A stretch of 64,000 nucleotides of DNA from Adiantum capillus-veneris. Lineage: Eukaryota > Streptophyta > Polypodiopsida > Polypodiales > Pteridaceae. Positions 33,829 to 43,678 of the stretch are shown here, piece by piece. The stretch covers positions 130,088,574 to 130,152,573 of the forward strand of contig CM043962.1 in the NCBI GenBank assembly GCA_014529385.2, read 5' to 3'. Under the pieces are notes generated by a model that saw only the letters and a program-made list of their open reading frames with translations, ran no database searches and had not been told where the DNA came from. Within the stretch, counting starts at the first letter, position 1, and every line of letters begins with the position of its first letter. The position numbers and the translations under genes are program-made.

Positions 33829-35335
33829 ATCATTCTGGGAAGACCATTCATGCGACAATTGAAAATGGTCCAAGATTGGGGTTATGAGCATATATACCTG
33901 AGACATATGGAAACCATAACAAAGGTAAACTTGAGGGACCATAGCTATAGGGATGTGATGAGAACACCGGTTGAGGAGTTTGATTCCGCCACAGTTGGAG
34001 GATAAGAACTTCCATCTTGGTTAGGTAAGCCTAAAGAACTGTGGATGTGTGGAGCTTCACAATGTGGTAGCTTGAAACGTGAGGAATGTATCCTAGAGAG
34101 AGCTATAGAGGATACGGACTATATCCCAGAACCATTTCCTGAAGAAGAATTAGACCCTTTTGGATGGGAAAACATCTTGGCTACTCTAGATGTGTGCGCC
34201 GTGGAGGATACTCCCACAACAAAATTTGTGGTGAAAATGGCTATGATGTCGTTCCTTATTTTGTAGTGAGTGTAATCCAGGAAAACGAAGAAATCCATAC
34301 ATCAACAAGCTCTCGAAATAAGGAGCAAACAAAGCAATGTGGAGAATCAAAAGATAAAGAAGACGACGAGTTCTATGACTCTGTAGAACACTTCAAGCTT
34401 CAAGAAGATGAACGACGCGGGAATCAATGTCATCGCTACACGAATAAAGTGCATCAAAAGTGGATTCCAAAGTCCTCCGTGAAGACACAGCCACCACAAG
34501 CATCCTCATACATGGATCTTAATAAGGAGGCAAAGACTCATCTGGGAGGAAGACGACCAGAGCAACGAGCTAACAATGCTCTAATCAATGGGCTAGAAAA
34601 GTTCTCCAAGAAACTACCACCCACGAGCAAACAGACAGTAACTTTCCACTACGATCCAAAAAATCAAGGGAAAGTACAAGAAGTCAACCTTGCTGAGGAT
34701 AGTAGCGATAGTGATGAATCTTACGACATCCCCTATCATCAACTCAGGCCATCACTATCACCAACCCCTTCAGCAACAACCATGACAGGTCAAAAGAACA
34801 GGACAACAAGTCAAAGCCAAAAATCTCGACAAATCTGGATACCAAAAAGCCAGATCGGCCAAAAACATATATGGATCAAGAAGACAAAGATCTCTAATGA
34901 TAAATCACAAGATACAACACCAAAATAAAAGCAAGGAAAGCGTGCACGAACGGGTAAGAATATCACAAAGTCGCAAGCTTTCACAACTTAGGTTTGGGCT
35001 CCAAAGAAGTTGATTCAAGCACAAAAAAGTCAGGAATTCATTTGGATTCCAAAACAACCATAGTATCAACTTTCAAAGCCTCAATCCCGTCACCAACCAA
35101 GCGTACAAGGGCTGAAGCAAAGACCACTGTCGACTCACACAACAAAAAGGTGGATCCCAAAGAAGTCTCTTCAAACACAAACGAAGCACGGGCATGCATG
35201 GTTTCCAAACGAGAGCTAGCAACAATACAACCAATAATCGCAAAGAAATGGGTCCCAAAGAAGAACAACAAAACTGCTGTCAGTGCATCGTCGCTCGAAT
35301 TCTTACAATTCTTCCTACGATTACAGTACAGTTAG
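33826..35335 (+). pseudogene. H1 protease C-terminal part, Cys module and W-x-P-K region
   Basis: It begins with EIILGRPFMRQLKMVQDWGY, the C-terminal part of a retroviral-type aspartic protease. Next come ELWMCGASQCGSLKREECIL, ILATLDVCAVED and YDVVPYF (a frame change occurs near 34230), a charged linker, and motifs HQKWIPKSS, RQIWIPKSQ, KHIWIKK, KKWVPKK. Stops near 34003, 34926 and 34990 break it. H2 and element E contain the same modules. Confidence 0.75.
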
Positions 35336-35592
35336 CAGAGAGCAAGTCGCTTCAATCAAGCAACGATACAGGAGCTTCAAAGACCATTACATTGCTTAGA
35401 ATAGGAAGCCTCACCAACAAATGCCAATAAGCAAATTGCTTATACCCACATCTTGCACAACATAAATCTTTTCCATGCATTGATTGTGTATGCATAATAG
35501 GGCTACATTACAAGGCTTGCATAGGCACAACTTTTTGCCCAAGCACAACACATACCCTTTGCGATACCCTGTCGTAAAGGATGACTCCAAAT

Positions 35593-35606
35593 AGAAAGGG
35601 GGGAGG
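35593..35606 (+). other. Internal polypurine tract of H1
   Basis: AGAAAGGGGGGAGG lies just after the coding region and about 1.8 kb before the LTR. Matching tracts occur in H2 (47718-47731) and E (59611-59623), always at this relative place. In function it could be a second plus-strand primer, but that is inference. Confidence 0.5.
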
Positions 35607-35744
35607 CATTCTGAATGCGGACCTAACATTATGACTATTAGAGGGCAATGTTTTGTGAGATGCATTGAATTTTTGCGTTTTATTGTGATAATTTTTTTTG
35701 ACGAAATTTAGAGTATATGCCCTCATAGTAGTGTTACAGAGAGT

Positions 35745-36212
35745 ATGGGGACAAAATCCATATATGAGCCTCTAGGGACGTGTATAGTGTACATAGAATT
35801 TAGATTTCTGTTTGAATTATTTTTCTTTTGTTTAGTTGTTTTAAGATTTTCTTTGTTTATTATTAAGAAAAAATTTAAAAAAATCCATAATCCACATGAA
35901 GAAAAGACTGACGAGAGGCCTGAGCACTACAAAGAGAAGAAGGTACAGGAAAACGATGAAACTTCACGAAGTATGTCTCAACAGACACTACAAAAGCCGA
36001 AGAACTTGTCACAAAGCAGTGCCAACATGCAACCGACAAGTCATACAAGTCATACAAGTCAGAGTCGAGTAGCTACGCCACAAAATGAGCGAGGTGTTAG
36101 TCCCAAAGCTTCAAGTAATATTCTCTGTGGTCTAAGCGTCTTAGCTATTCTAGGTACTGCTCAAGCTGGAAGAGTTGAGCATATTTACGTTGTGTCGCTC
36201 ATGCTGGTATAG
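35745..36212 (+). CDS. Small ORF of H1 with hydrophobic segments (unknown)
   Basis: 155 codons. Residues about 14-40 are strongly hydrophobic (FLFELFFFCLVVLRFSLFII) and are followed by a Lys/Glu-rich polar region. A second hydrophobic stretch lies near the C terminus (ILCGLSVLAILGTAQAG). The H2 copy at 47906-48331 stays open for 141 codons despite a 9-bp in-frame length difference and a shift at the start. Its place between gag-protease and the 3' LTR is that of env-like ORFs in some plant retroelements. I do not recognise the family, and it may be open by chance. Confidence 0.4.
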   Translation: MGTKSIYEPLGTCIVYIEFRFLFELFFFCLVVLRFSLFIIKKKFKKIHNPHEEKTDERPEHYKEKKVQENDETSRSMSQQTLQKPKNLSQSSANMQPTSHTSHTSQSRVATPQNERGVSPKASSNILCGLSVLAILGTAQAGRVEHIYVVSLMLV

Positions 36213-36332
36213 GTGAGCAAAAGAGTCGAAGTCTAAGTACTTAAGTCTGGTGAAGTGAAGGAGAAGGCACTCACGTACTGAGCACAGTGAGATACGAGTG
36301 GAGAAACTTCTATATCGAAAAACCTTCTTGGA

Positions 36333-36683
36333 ATGGTGGAAGCTATTGAGATATCTTTTGATGTCACATGTGCTACATTTAATCCTCGAAGCACCCATCA
36401 TCTCCTTCTTTCACATTGCATGCTTTTGTTGACAAATTTCTCGTATGCATATAGAGTGTTCCATAATTGGCACTTGCATCAGGCACTCTTTCTGTGTTTC
36501 ACCCAAGCACTCACCTTTTATGAACATGTACTTCACGTTCAACTGCTCAACTCCAATAAGAGCGTATACCAAAGGCATTCTTTTTCCATCGGGTTTTTCC
36601 CTTTGGTCATCCAGGTTTTAAACCCTAATCTAAAGACACATATCACCATCCTCTTGTACATATTCCTTCTACATCAACAATAA
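36333..36683 (+). other. Open frame of unknown meaning in H1
   Basis: 116 codons, hydrophobic and His/Cys-rich (THHLLLSHCMLLLTNFSYAY). The H2 copy is shorter (48452-48661, 69 codons) because of a stop. No domain is recognised. It may be non-coding transduced sequence upstream of the DEAD-box fragment. Confidence 0.25.
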
Positions 36684-36999
36684 GGAAATGCTACTCAAAT
36701 CAATTGACAAATGAATTGGAGCACCAATTTTAGATCTAGCATACTTTTCCTCAATGGCCTACAATGACAAAGCTGCAGACAACACTAACAACATGATTGC
36801 ACAAAAATAAATAAGTCACCAATGAAGAAGAGCAGACATAAAAGTAATCAGAGGATCTCAAAAGATGAATGGTTATGATGATAGATGTCCGCTCTAATGG
36901 ATCATAGTTCTTGTTGTGGTTCGACAAAGATACAAGCAGTGCAACAGATGAAGCCAAAACAACAGCAAAGTGTTGATCGCTTGGTCAACAACACAACAA

Positions 37000-37380
37000 A
37001 ATCCTTACAAAGTTGTCATTGGCTCACAAGATCAGAAAGCCAATCACTCAATTCTACAGATTGTAGAAGTTGTTTATGAGAATCACAAATACTCCGAATT
37101 GACAGATTTGCTGGAGCAAATGATGGATGGAGCTTTCTCTATCCATGATGATAAGAGTCAAGTTCAACGACATTGGGTTCTTTTTGAATTTAGATCTGGC
37201 AGTAGACCTATAATGACAGAAACAGATGCTGCAGCTCGGAGCGTGGATGTGAAAGACATAAAGTTCGTCATCAATTATGATTTTCCTCAATCATGTGAAG
37301 ACTATGTACATCGGATTGGATGAACAAGACAAGCTATTGCAAAGGCTTCAGTCTATAATTTCTTTCGAACAACAAAATGA
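37000..37380 (+). pseudogene. Captured DEAD-box RNA helicase fragment (RH20/DDX5-like)
   Basis: The plus frame reads NPYKVVIGSQDQKANHSI, QIVEVVYENHKYSEL, LLEQMMDG, then SIHDDKSQVQRHWVLFEFRS, PIMTETDAAARSVDVKD, FVINYDFPQSCEDYVHRIG, a stop, and YNFF. This follows the second RecA-like domain of plant DDX5/RH20-type helicases: motif IVa, motif V (TDVAARGLDV, here with Gly to Ser) and motif VI (HRIGRTGR, here with Arg to stop). About 30 residues expected between MMDG and SIH are missing, with no intron present, as if an exon was skipped or deleted. It is a host-gene fragment carried just upstream of the element's terminal purine tract. Confidence 0.85.
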
Positions 37381-37434
37381 CAGCAAAGACCACATCGCCA
37401 TCAACAATCAGGTCATCTCGGGGACGACATGAAC

Positions 37435-37448
37435 GCGGAAGTGGGGAA
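37435..37448 (+). other. H1 terminal polypurine tract
   Basis: GCGGAAGTGGGGAA immediately precedes the LTR start TGTTGACC, the normal place for the plus-strand primer. Confidence 0.7.
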
Positions 37449-38407
37449 TGTTGACCGCTGGGTCAACAACACAACATAACTCAAGTTTTGTACCAAAGTC
37501 TTATCTTTTGCGAGTTATGAAATGCTGCGGATTATGGCTATAAACGTCATTTGTAATGAGTAGTTATTCTAGTTTCAGAAGCCGGGGTGCAATGGCACTT
37601 CCAGATTGTAAATGCAAAGCCATTTGACCCTTTCAACCCCAATTTTGGTTAAACCTAAGGTAGCCTTAGTATATAAGGTACCTAGGTCATTTTGTAAAAG
37701 GGGACTTTTAATCATAATCAAAATTTAGCGCTGCCGTCTACTGTGTGTGAGAGAGAAAGAGAGTGAGTGTGAGATTCATCCTCTTGCTATGCCCTGCTCG
37801 CTCAACACATTGGAGATCCGACTGCACCATTGCTGTAGGCTCGAGGAGAGCTACGCGACAACGCCAAGCATTCCACGCGAGACGAAGCGCACACGCCGAC
37901 GCATTTACGAGCTATTTGTGGCCGTAAGTGTATCAAACGATGTCTGTTTTCTGCGTGCTAGTAGTCTATAGAATCGTGGCGACATAAGCTATGCATAGGT
38001 ACTCATAAATTTCAGTTTCGAGCACTTTCAAAATTCTGCTCTGTCATCCTACGCGTTTTCCGTAGACGGGTTTAGAGTGAGGGTTTTGAGTATAGAAGCT
38101 TAGGGACAGGTGTATCCTAGTGAGGGGATGGTGTTCCTTAAGTTTCGTATGAATCTGGCATGATTAGGTGAGTTACCTTCCGTATGTGTGTATGTGGTTA
38201 GGTGGTGTAGTTGAGAGCAGTGAGGTTCTTGATTGTGGTTTAGTTGGCCTTCCAGAGTGTTGTATGTGTAGGATGGTCTCAGCTTGACAAGCTTAAGAGA
38301 TTTCCTCCGTGTGCCTATCGTGTCATCTGTGTCCTCGATTGATATTATGTTGATCTAGGTAGTGTTTGCATGCACTTCATGGGTGTGTGAGTCTCTCCTG
38401 TCCAACA
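37449..38407 (+). repeat. LTR of family H shared by H1 and H2
   Basis: 959 bp from TGTTGACC to GTCCAACA. It is preceded by the H1 purine tract and followed by the H2 primer binding site, so it is at once the 3' LTR of H1 and the 5' LTR of H2. A TATA-like TATATAAG is at about 37670 and a GTAAGT at 37924-37929. It is a close match to the solo LTR 20831-21794 and a distant one to the E LTR 50258-51193. Confidence 0.9.
37670..37677 (+). promoter_or_regulatory. Probable TATA box in H LTR
   Basis: TATATAAG, conserved at the same place in the solo LTR (about 21053) and in the E LTR (50468-50475). Transcription would be expected to start roughly 30 bp downstream. Confidence 0.6.
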
Positions 38408-38408
38408 T

Positions 38409-38426
38409 TGGCGCCGCTGCCGGGGA
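38409..38426 (+). other. H2 primer binding site, tRNA-Asp type
   Basis: TGGCGCCGCTGCCGGGGA, one base after the LTR, differs at one position from the complement of the plant tRNA-Asp 3' end (TGGCGCCGTTGCCGGGGA). Athila-type plant gypsy elements use this tRNA. The same 18 bases occur at 51196-51213 in E. Confidence 0.88.
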
Positions 38427-38727
38427 CACAAGGACCTAAGTAGGTTTCCTACTAACACTCATGTGATGGTTGCTCGATTTAGTTTCGGCTAATGAAAGCA
38501 TTTTTCTGAAGTGGATCCGGAAGAGGATATTCCGTGATCAAGTGGATAGCCAGGAAGAGTGTGTCTTGCCGAGGGTCTGCGACTAGATAGGTTTAGTTAG
38601 GATCTATGGATTAGAGTAGTTGTTGGTGGTCGAGTGATTTGTGAGGTGATAAAAGCGTTTACTAGTCTATGTGTGGCAGTGGATTAGAGTAGAGGAAGTT
38701 TGAAATTTTGCGACATAATTTGCAGGA

Positions 38728-39242
38728 TTTGGATTGACTCTAGAAGATGATGCAGCTACTTGGTTCGACTCGGTGGAAATATGGGATTTTGAGACCCTAG
38801 ATGAGCTGTTTGAGGAGTTTATTGAAGAATTCTCGCCAAAAGGCATTGCTCACAACATGTTCTCGCAAATCCATAGATTCAAACAGAAAGAGGATGAATC
38901 AGTACGCAAAGCATCATTACGACTCAAGAGATATGTTAAGCTCTGTCTGAGAGCGGAATAACCTACGCAAGCACGACTGATGCTGATCTTTATCCAGGGA
39001 ATGAGACATGCGGGCCTTCAGAAGGATCTGCATATGATAAGGAGGATGACGCTAAACGAGTTGATCAAAGAAACTCTTTATCTAGTGGATAACTGTGAGG
39101 CATACAAAGAAAAGGACTTAAAGAGTGAAGGAGATGACACATCCTCTCAGCACAGTGTTTCACAGATAAGTGAGTCCATTGCCAAGCCCACGGCACCTAT
39201 TGATCAAGAAAAGCTTATCGACGACTTGGTCAAGAGGTTGAT
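38728..39242 (+). pseudogene. H2 gag domain, 5' part
   Basis: The frame FGLTLEDDAATWFDSVEIWD, LFEEFIEEFSPKGIAHNMFS, VRKASLRLKRYVKLC, stop, MLIFIQGMRHAGLQKDL, TLYLVDNCEAY matches residues about 434-560 of the E gag. The first 430 residues of the E gag have no counterpart; the 38427-38727 leader goes straight into the domain. The stop near 38959 and the gag-only element inserted at 39243 break it. It resumes at 43679. Confidence 0.82.
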
Positions 39243-40033
39243 TGTAACAAACTGCTGACGTGTCGAAGCCTAAAGAATGGAGCCAACTTACAGATGCCGG
39301 CCGAGGGGCCTAAACCCTAAGAAGAACAAGCAGTAGAAGAAGTTTCACAGAGTGAGGACGTGGTTGCCCGAGTGGAGAAAACCCTAACCCTAATTCTTGC
39401 CAAAAACCCTAATTTTGAAAACCCTAATTGCAGAAATCCTAATTCTGAAAACCCTAATTGCAAAAACCCTAATTCTGAAAACCCTAATTGCTGAAACCCT
39501 AATTCTGGAAACCCTAACCCTAAGGCAGCAGACAAATTCTGAAAATTGCGCTGACATGCTGACGTGGCAGGCTGTACGGATTTTCGCGTTTTGCACTGGT
39601 TGATGACGTGGCAGGCTGTACGGATTTTCGTAAATTGCGCTGACAGATTTTGGCATTGCTTTTTGGACCAGAAGTTTTTGAAAACTTTTTATGTTTTTTG
39701 GACGAGAAGCTTTTGAGTTTGAAAGCTTTTCATATAAACTGCTTTTCAGGCCAAGGGCCTTTAAATATGAGGCTAGGGCTCATTCTCTGGCATGCTTCCT
39801 GGAGAAGGTGCAGAGTTTGGAGTATCGGCTTGTACTTTGATGATGCAATATAAAGAAATACCGAAAGGGGCGCCAAGGTTTGGGGCCAATACTCTTTGGG
39901 GTGGAATTTCGCCACTCCGTGTCGCGTGTCGTCTCTCTCTCTCTCTCTCTCTTTCAGTTCAGTTGTTATTGAAGTGCTAAAAGTCTGTTAAGTCTGTTCT
40001 TTTCTATTGGCACGTGGTGCCCGCCTCGTGACA
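39243..40033 (+). repeat. 5' LTR of gag-only element
   Basis: 791 bp, TGTAACAAAC to CTCGTGACA. It contains a block of about ten degenerate AACCCTAA units (39377-39523), a CT tract (39932-39952) and a GATGACGTGGCAGGCTGTAC segment in duplicate. The 3' LTR matches with scattered substitutions and fewer CCCTAA units, so the insertion is not very recent. Confidence 0.93.
39377..39523 (+). repeat. Telo-box array in LTR
   Basis: Repeated AAACCCTAA spaced by TTCTGAA, TTGCAGAA and similar, giving a unit of roughly 15-16 bp. AAACCCTAA is the plant telo-box (telomere repeat CCCTAAA). The 3' LTR has a shorter version at 43036-43145. Confidence 0.88.
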
Positions 40034-40034
40034 G

Positions 40035-40046
40035 TGGTATCAGAGC
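40035..40046 (+). other. Primer binding site of gag-only element, tRNA-iMet
   Basis: TGGTATCAGAGC, one base after the 5' LTR, is the complement of the plant initiator Met tRNA 3' end. It differs from the tRNA-Asp site of the host element H2. Confidence 0.93.
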
Positions 40047-40085
40047 ATCAGGCGTGTGCTTTTTTGAAAGCATACCGGTCCTACA

Positions 40086-40253
40086 AAAGAGCAGACAGAG
40101 CTTTATTCGAGGATATCTTCGCCCTCCAACCCGGATTTATTAAAGAGCAGACAGAGCTTTATTCGAGGATATCTTCGCCCTCCAACCCGGACTTATTAAA
40201 GAGCAGACAGAGCTTTATTCGAGGATATCTTCGCCCTCCAACCCGGACTTACT
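40086..40253 (+). repeat. Three 56-bp tandem repeats in leader
   Basis: Units start at 40086, 40142 and 40198 and are almost identical (AAAGAGCAGACAGAGCTTTA ... CAACCCGGACTTATT). They lie between PBS and gag. Since 56 is not a multiple of 3, the array is unlikely to be coding. Confidence 0.93.
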
Positions 40254-40436
40254 AGCCACTCCCACCCTTACTTCATCGCGCATCGGGCGCGCTTCCGTCT
40301 TCACCGCAGTGTCTTACAGGGCATAAGCCAATTAAGAACCCAATACTTGGAATTCATGGATTCAGCAGAATATTTGCAGTTCCTGCTCAATGAACTCCAC
40401 GACATTCTTTTGCGGCATCCTCAGTAGAATCTTCCA

Positions 40437-41978
40437 ATGCTGCAAAGTTTTCAACAATTTTTGAACTTCATGTTACCCCTTCTGCTGCCCCAGGTGGTAC
40501 TTCCTCCTCCGGCACCAAAAAGTACGAGAGCTTCTAACCGGCAACCTTCTCAGCCGTCTGTTCCAATCGGGGGAGTCTTCAAGAATATGGTGCAGCCATC
40601 TGACCCTGATCCAGTGCAACCGCCTTTGCCACCGCCATTGCCCCCACCTCCACCACCACCGCCACCAGGGTACAATGGGAGCCCATATGGATACCCTTAT
40701 TATCCATACTCGGCATATGCGCCTAACCAACCCAAAGATTTCAAGGATGGTGGCACGACAATCAAATTTTTCACTTTTTCTGGGGTGAAAGATCGCAAGA
40801 AAGCATTGCAGTTTCTACAGCAATTCGACAACATCTATGCTTTAGGGAACTATACAGAAGAATCCAAGATTTCTCGAGCAGCGGGATTTCTTAAAGATAA
40901 TGCTATGCAATGGTGGAGTTCAATCGCGACACAACCGCATGCTCCAAGGACCTGGCAAGCTTTCAAGACAGTTTTTGCACGTAGTTACATGACTTCTATG
41001 TTTGAAGTGCGGATTTTGGCAGAATGGGGCAACTTGAAAATGCTTGCCACTGAAACCATGGACGAATATAACCAAAGGTTTCTCGATGTGTACCTTCCGG
41101 TGTCCTTCTTTAGATCTGTTCCCTTGGAGGCCCAATGCGAGCGATACACCATTGGACTACCATCACCATTGCAGGAATATTGTCTATCCAAGAAAGTCTC
41201 TACCATGCAAGAACTTATGGACCATGCTGCGGTCGGCTACAAACTGATGAAGGGAAAGCTAGAGTTTACCACAGAAGAATCTCCGGCCACTAACCACAAC
41301 TCTCGGCAACAACGAACAAATTCTCGAGAGTTTCGTGAAAATCAACCGCAAAGGCTTTGTTTGACGCCTCAACAACGAGACACCTTACTACAAGAAGGCC
41401 GATGCTTTGGATGCTTTCAAACAGGGCACAATCATTCTAATTGTCCCAAACGCACTGATAGACCAGAGGGGCCGACGCCCGCACCATCGGTCGACAGAAC
41501 CCCGGCACCACCTCCTGCTAAGAGAGCTAGACCCGCTATTGGACTAGTTCCTGATATTTATGGCATACGCCTTGAGAGTACAAATGAATTGTGTCGAGCA
41601 TATGGCAAAGTCAATGGTTTCAAAGCCCTTATTTTCTTTGACCCCGGAGCTACAGAGAAATTTATCCATCCAGAATTCTTAAAGCAGATGCACTTTGATT
41701 ATGATGCAGAGGGTGGAGAAATTGAAGCTGAGCTAGCCACAGGGCAAACTCAGAAAGTAGTACCGCTCATTGGTGCTCTTCTAGTGACTATTCAAGATTA
41801 TCATGGAAAAGCTGATTTCCACATCATGAAGTTGGGCAATTGTGACGTTCTATTAGGCATGCCTTGGCATGACAAGAATGATGCGAGTCTCCAAGTCCAG
41901 AACCGAACCATCACCGTGATGCAGAAGGACAAGCAAGTCGTCCTCAAAGTTCGGTTGTCCGAACAAAAGCCTGAATGA
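40437..41978 (+). CDS. Gag with CCHC knuckle and protease-like domain
   Basis: 513 codons, intact. A Pro-rich segment (residues about 20-90) is followed by a retrotransposon gag domain (about 110-260: FFTFSGVKDRKKALQFLQQF, SKISRAAGFLKDNAMQWWSS, MDEYNQRFLDVYLPVSFF). The zinc knuckle CFGCFQTGHNHSNC has C323, C326, H331, C336. A retropepsin-like region follows: FFDPGATEKFIHPEFLKQ around residue 402 and LLGMPWHDKNDASL around 470. The active-site triad is D-P-G instead of D-S/T-G, so protease activity is doubtful. The capsid and RNA-binding parts look complete. The start at 40437 is the first Met before the Pro-rich region; a few codons upstream are also possible. Confidence 0.88.
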   Translation: MLQSFQQFLNFMLPLLLPQVVLPPPAPKSTRASNRQPSQPSVPIGGVFKNMVQPSDPDPVQPPLPPPLPPPPPPPPPGYNGSPYGYPYYPYSAYAPNQPKDFKDGGTTIKFFTFSGVKDRKKALQFLQQFDNIYALGNYTEESKISRAAGFLKDNAMQWWSSIATQPHAPRTWQAFKTVFARSYMTSMFEVRILAEWGNLKMLATETMDEYNQRFLDVYLPVSFFRSVPLEAQCERYTIGLPSPLQEYCLSKKVSTMQELMDHAAVGYKLMKGKLEFTTEESPATNHNSRQQRTNSREFRENQPQRLCLTPQQRDTLLQEGRCFGCFQTGHNHSNCPKRTDRPEGPTPAPSVDRTPAPPPAKRARPAIGLVPDIYGIRLESTNELCRAYGKVNGFKALIFFDPGATEKFIHPEFLKQMHFDYDAEGGEIEAELATGQTQKVVPLIGALLVTIQDYHGKADFHIMKLGNCDVLLGMPWHDKNDASLQVQNRTITVMQKDKQVVLKVRLSEQKPE

Positions 41979-42257
41979 ACTCTCTAGTTGTTTTATAGCT
42001 AGATACTTTTGAACTTTGTTTAAGAAAGCATTGTTTGAAACTTTGTTTGAAATGGATGGTATCTGTTTTGAACCTTTTTTGGTGCCGATTTGAATTGTTT
42101 GACTCTGGTTTGATATTGGTTTCAATGATTGGTGATTTTACTCCCGGGTGGAGAAGTGGTAAATACTGTTTTGGTATTGTTGAAACCTCCATACGACGCA
42201 GGCCCATGCCTGGGGAGCGTTTGGTTGTATGCTTGTAAAATAATTGTTGTTGTGACT

Positions 42258-42790
42258 CCCGGCCCGGACCTGGATGGTTATGCGGGAGGAGTATTAAGAA
42301 GTCTGAGCAGTGGTTACTCTCAGCACCTCCAAACGATGCATGCTACGGTTTGGGGGGCGTTTGGTTGTAAAAGGCCTCTATATCTGCCGGCCCGGACCTT
42401 TTTAGGTTATGCGGGAGGAGTGATGAGGGAGTCGTTGAATATCTCCCGGCCCGGACCTTGTTAGGTTATGCGGGAGGAGTGTTCATCGGCGGGTTTATGT
42501 TTCTATGTCTTGTAACATGCATATGTGAGCATTTGTGTTGCATTGTGATGTGCCAACCACTGAATATTCCTAATTGGATGAGATTGCCTGGGTATGTAAT
42601 TTTAGTGCATCAAGACACCCGAAGAAGATCAGTACGGTCGTGGTGTGATCGCTAATTTTACTACGCCGGAATATCAAGAGTTCCGATTTGGATGAAAGGA
42701 GAAGCTAACTCCTTGATCAAAACAGCGGATAGGAGCAGCTAACTCCTTGATCAAAAGAGCAGAAAGGAGAAGCTAACTCCTTAATAAAAA
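42258..42790 (+). repeat. Repeated motifs in the 3' non-coding part of gag-only element
   Basis: A CCCGGCCCGGACCT ... TTATGCGGGAGGAGT block occurs three times (about 42258, 42386, 42444). A GGAGAAGCTAACTCCTTGAT block occurs three times in tandem (about 42697-42790). No ORF. They may be structural RNA elements or relics of duplication. Confidence 0.75.
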
Positions 42791-42888
42791 GAGCAAACTG
42801 ATTGTCCCTCCGAATGTCCCTCGGAAATTTTTGAGCTAACTTGAGTTGTTTTGCAGATATGTTGTAATCGCGGACGATCACTCTCTTC

Positions 42889-42900
42889 AAGAAGGGGAGA
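42889..42900 (+). other. Polypurine tract of gag-only element
   Basis: AAGAAGGGGAGA directly precedes the 3' LTR start TGTAACAAAT. Confidence 0.85.
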
Positions 42901-43673
42901 TGTAACAAATTGCTGACATGTCGAAGCCTAAAGAATGGAGCCAACTTACAGATGCCGGCCGAGGGGCCTAAACCCTAAGAAGAACAAGCAATAGAAGAAG
43001 TGTCACAGAGTGAAGACGTGGTTGCCCGAGTGCAGAAAACCCTTACCCTAATTTCTGCCAAAAACCGTAATTCTGAAAACCCTAATTACAGAAACCCTAA
43101 TTCTGAAAACCCTAATTGCTAAAACCCTAATTCTGGAAACCCTAACCCGAAGGCAGCAGACAAGTTCCGAAAATTGCGCTGACATGATGACGTGGCAGGC
43201 TGTACGGATTTCCGCGTTTTGCACTGGCTGATGACGTGGCAGGCTGTACGGATTTCCGTAAATTGCGCTGGCAGCTTTTGGCATTTCTTTTTGGACCAGA
43301 AGTTTTTGAAAACTTTTTATGTTTTTTGGACGAGAAGCTTTTGAGTTTGGAAGCTTTTGAATTTGAAATCTTTTCATATAAACTGCTTTTCAGGCCAAGG
43401 GCCTTTAAATACGAGGCTAGGGCTCATTCTCTGGCATGCTTCTTGGAGAAGGTGCAGAGTCTGGAGTACCGGCTTGTACTTTGATGATGCAATATAAAGA
43501 AATACCGAAAGGGGCGCCAAGGTTTGGGGCCAATACTCTTTGGGGTGGAATTCCTCCACTCTGTGTCGCGTGTCATCTCTCTCTCTCTCTCTTTCAGTTC
43601 AGTTGTTATTGAAGTGCTAAAAGTCTGTTCAGTCTGTTCTTTTCTATTGGCACGTGGTGCCCGCCTCGTGACA
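42901..43673 (+). repeat. 3' LTR of gag-only element
   Basis: 773 bp, TGTAACAAAT to CTCGTGACA, followed by the target duplication TTGAT. Compared with the 5' LTR it has a shorter telo-box block and scattered base changes. Confidence 0.93.
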
Positions 43674-43678
43674 TTGAT

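Larger units (their letters stand above)
39243..43673 (+). mobile_element. Complete gag-only LTR retrotransposon (TR-GAG type) inside H2
   Basis: LTRs 39243-40033 and 42901-43673, PBS 40035-40046, one long gag ORF (40437-41978), a purine tract before the 3' LTR and a perfect 5-bp duplication TTGAT (39238-39242 and 43674-43678). The 4.4-kb element has no RT, RNase H or integrase, the layout of terminal-repeat retrotransposons with a GAG domain. It must have been mobilised by enzymes from another element. Removing it rejoins the H2 gag. Confidence 0.93.

Noticed and set aside
37747-37971. 74-codon ORF also present at 21129-21353
   Set aside because: It lies wholly within the H LTR in the region after the TATA box; it is conserved only because the LTRs are copies.
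38409-38426. tRNA gene fragment
   Set aside because: The match to the tRNA-Asp 3' end is the reverse complement and lies directly after an LTR; it is a primer binding site. No complete tRNA gene was seen in the window.
39377-39523. Possible interstitial telomere
   Set aside because: The CCCTAA units are degenerate, spaced by other bases and lie at the same place in both LTRs, so they are part of the element.
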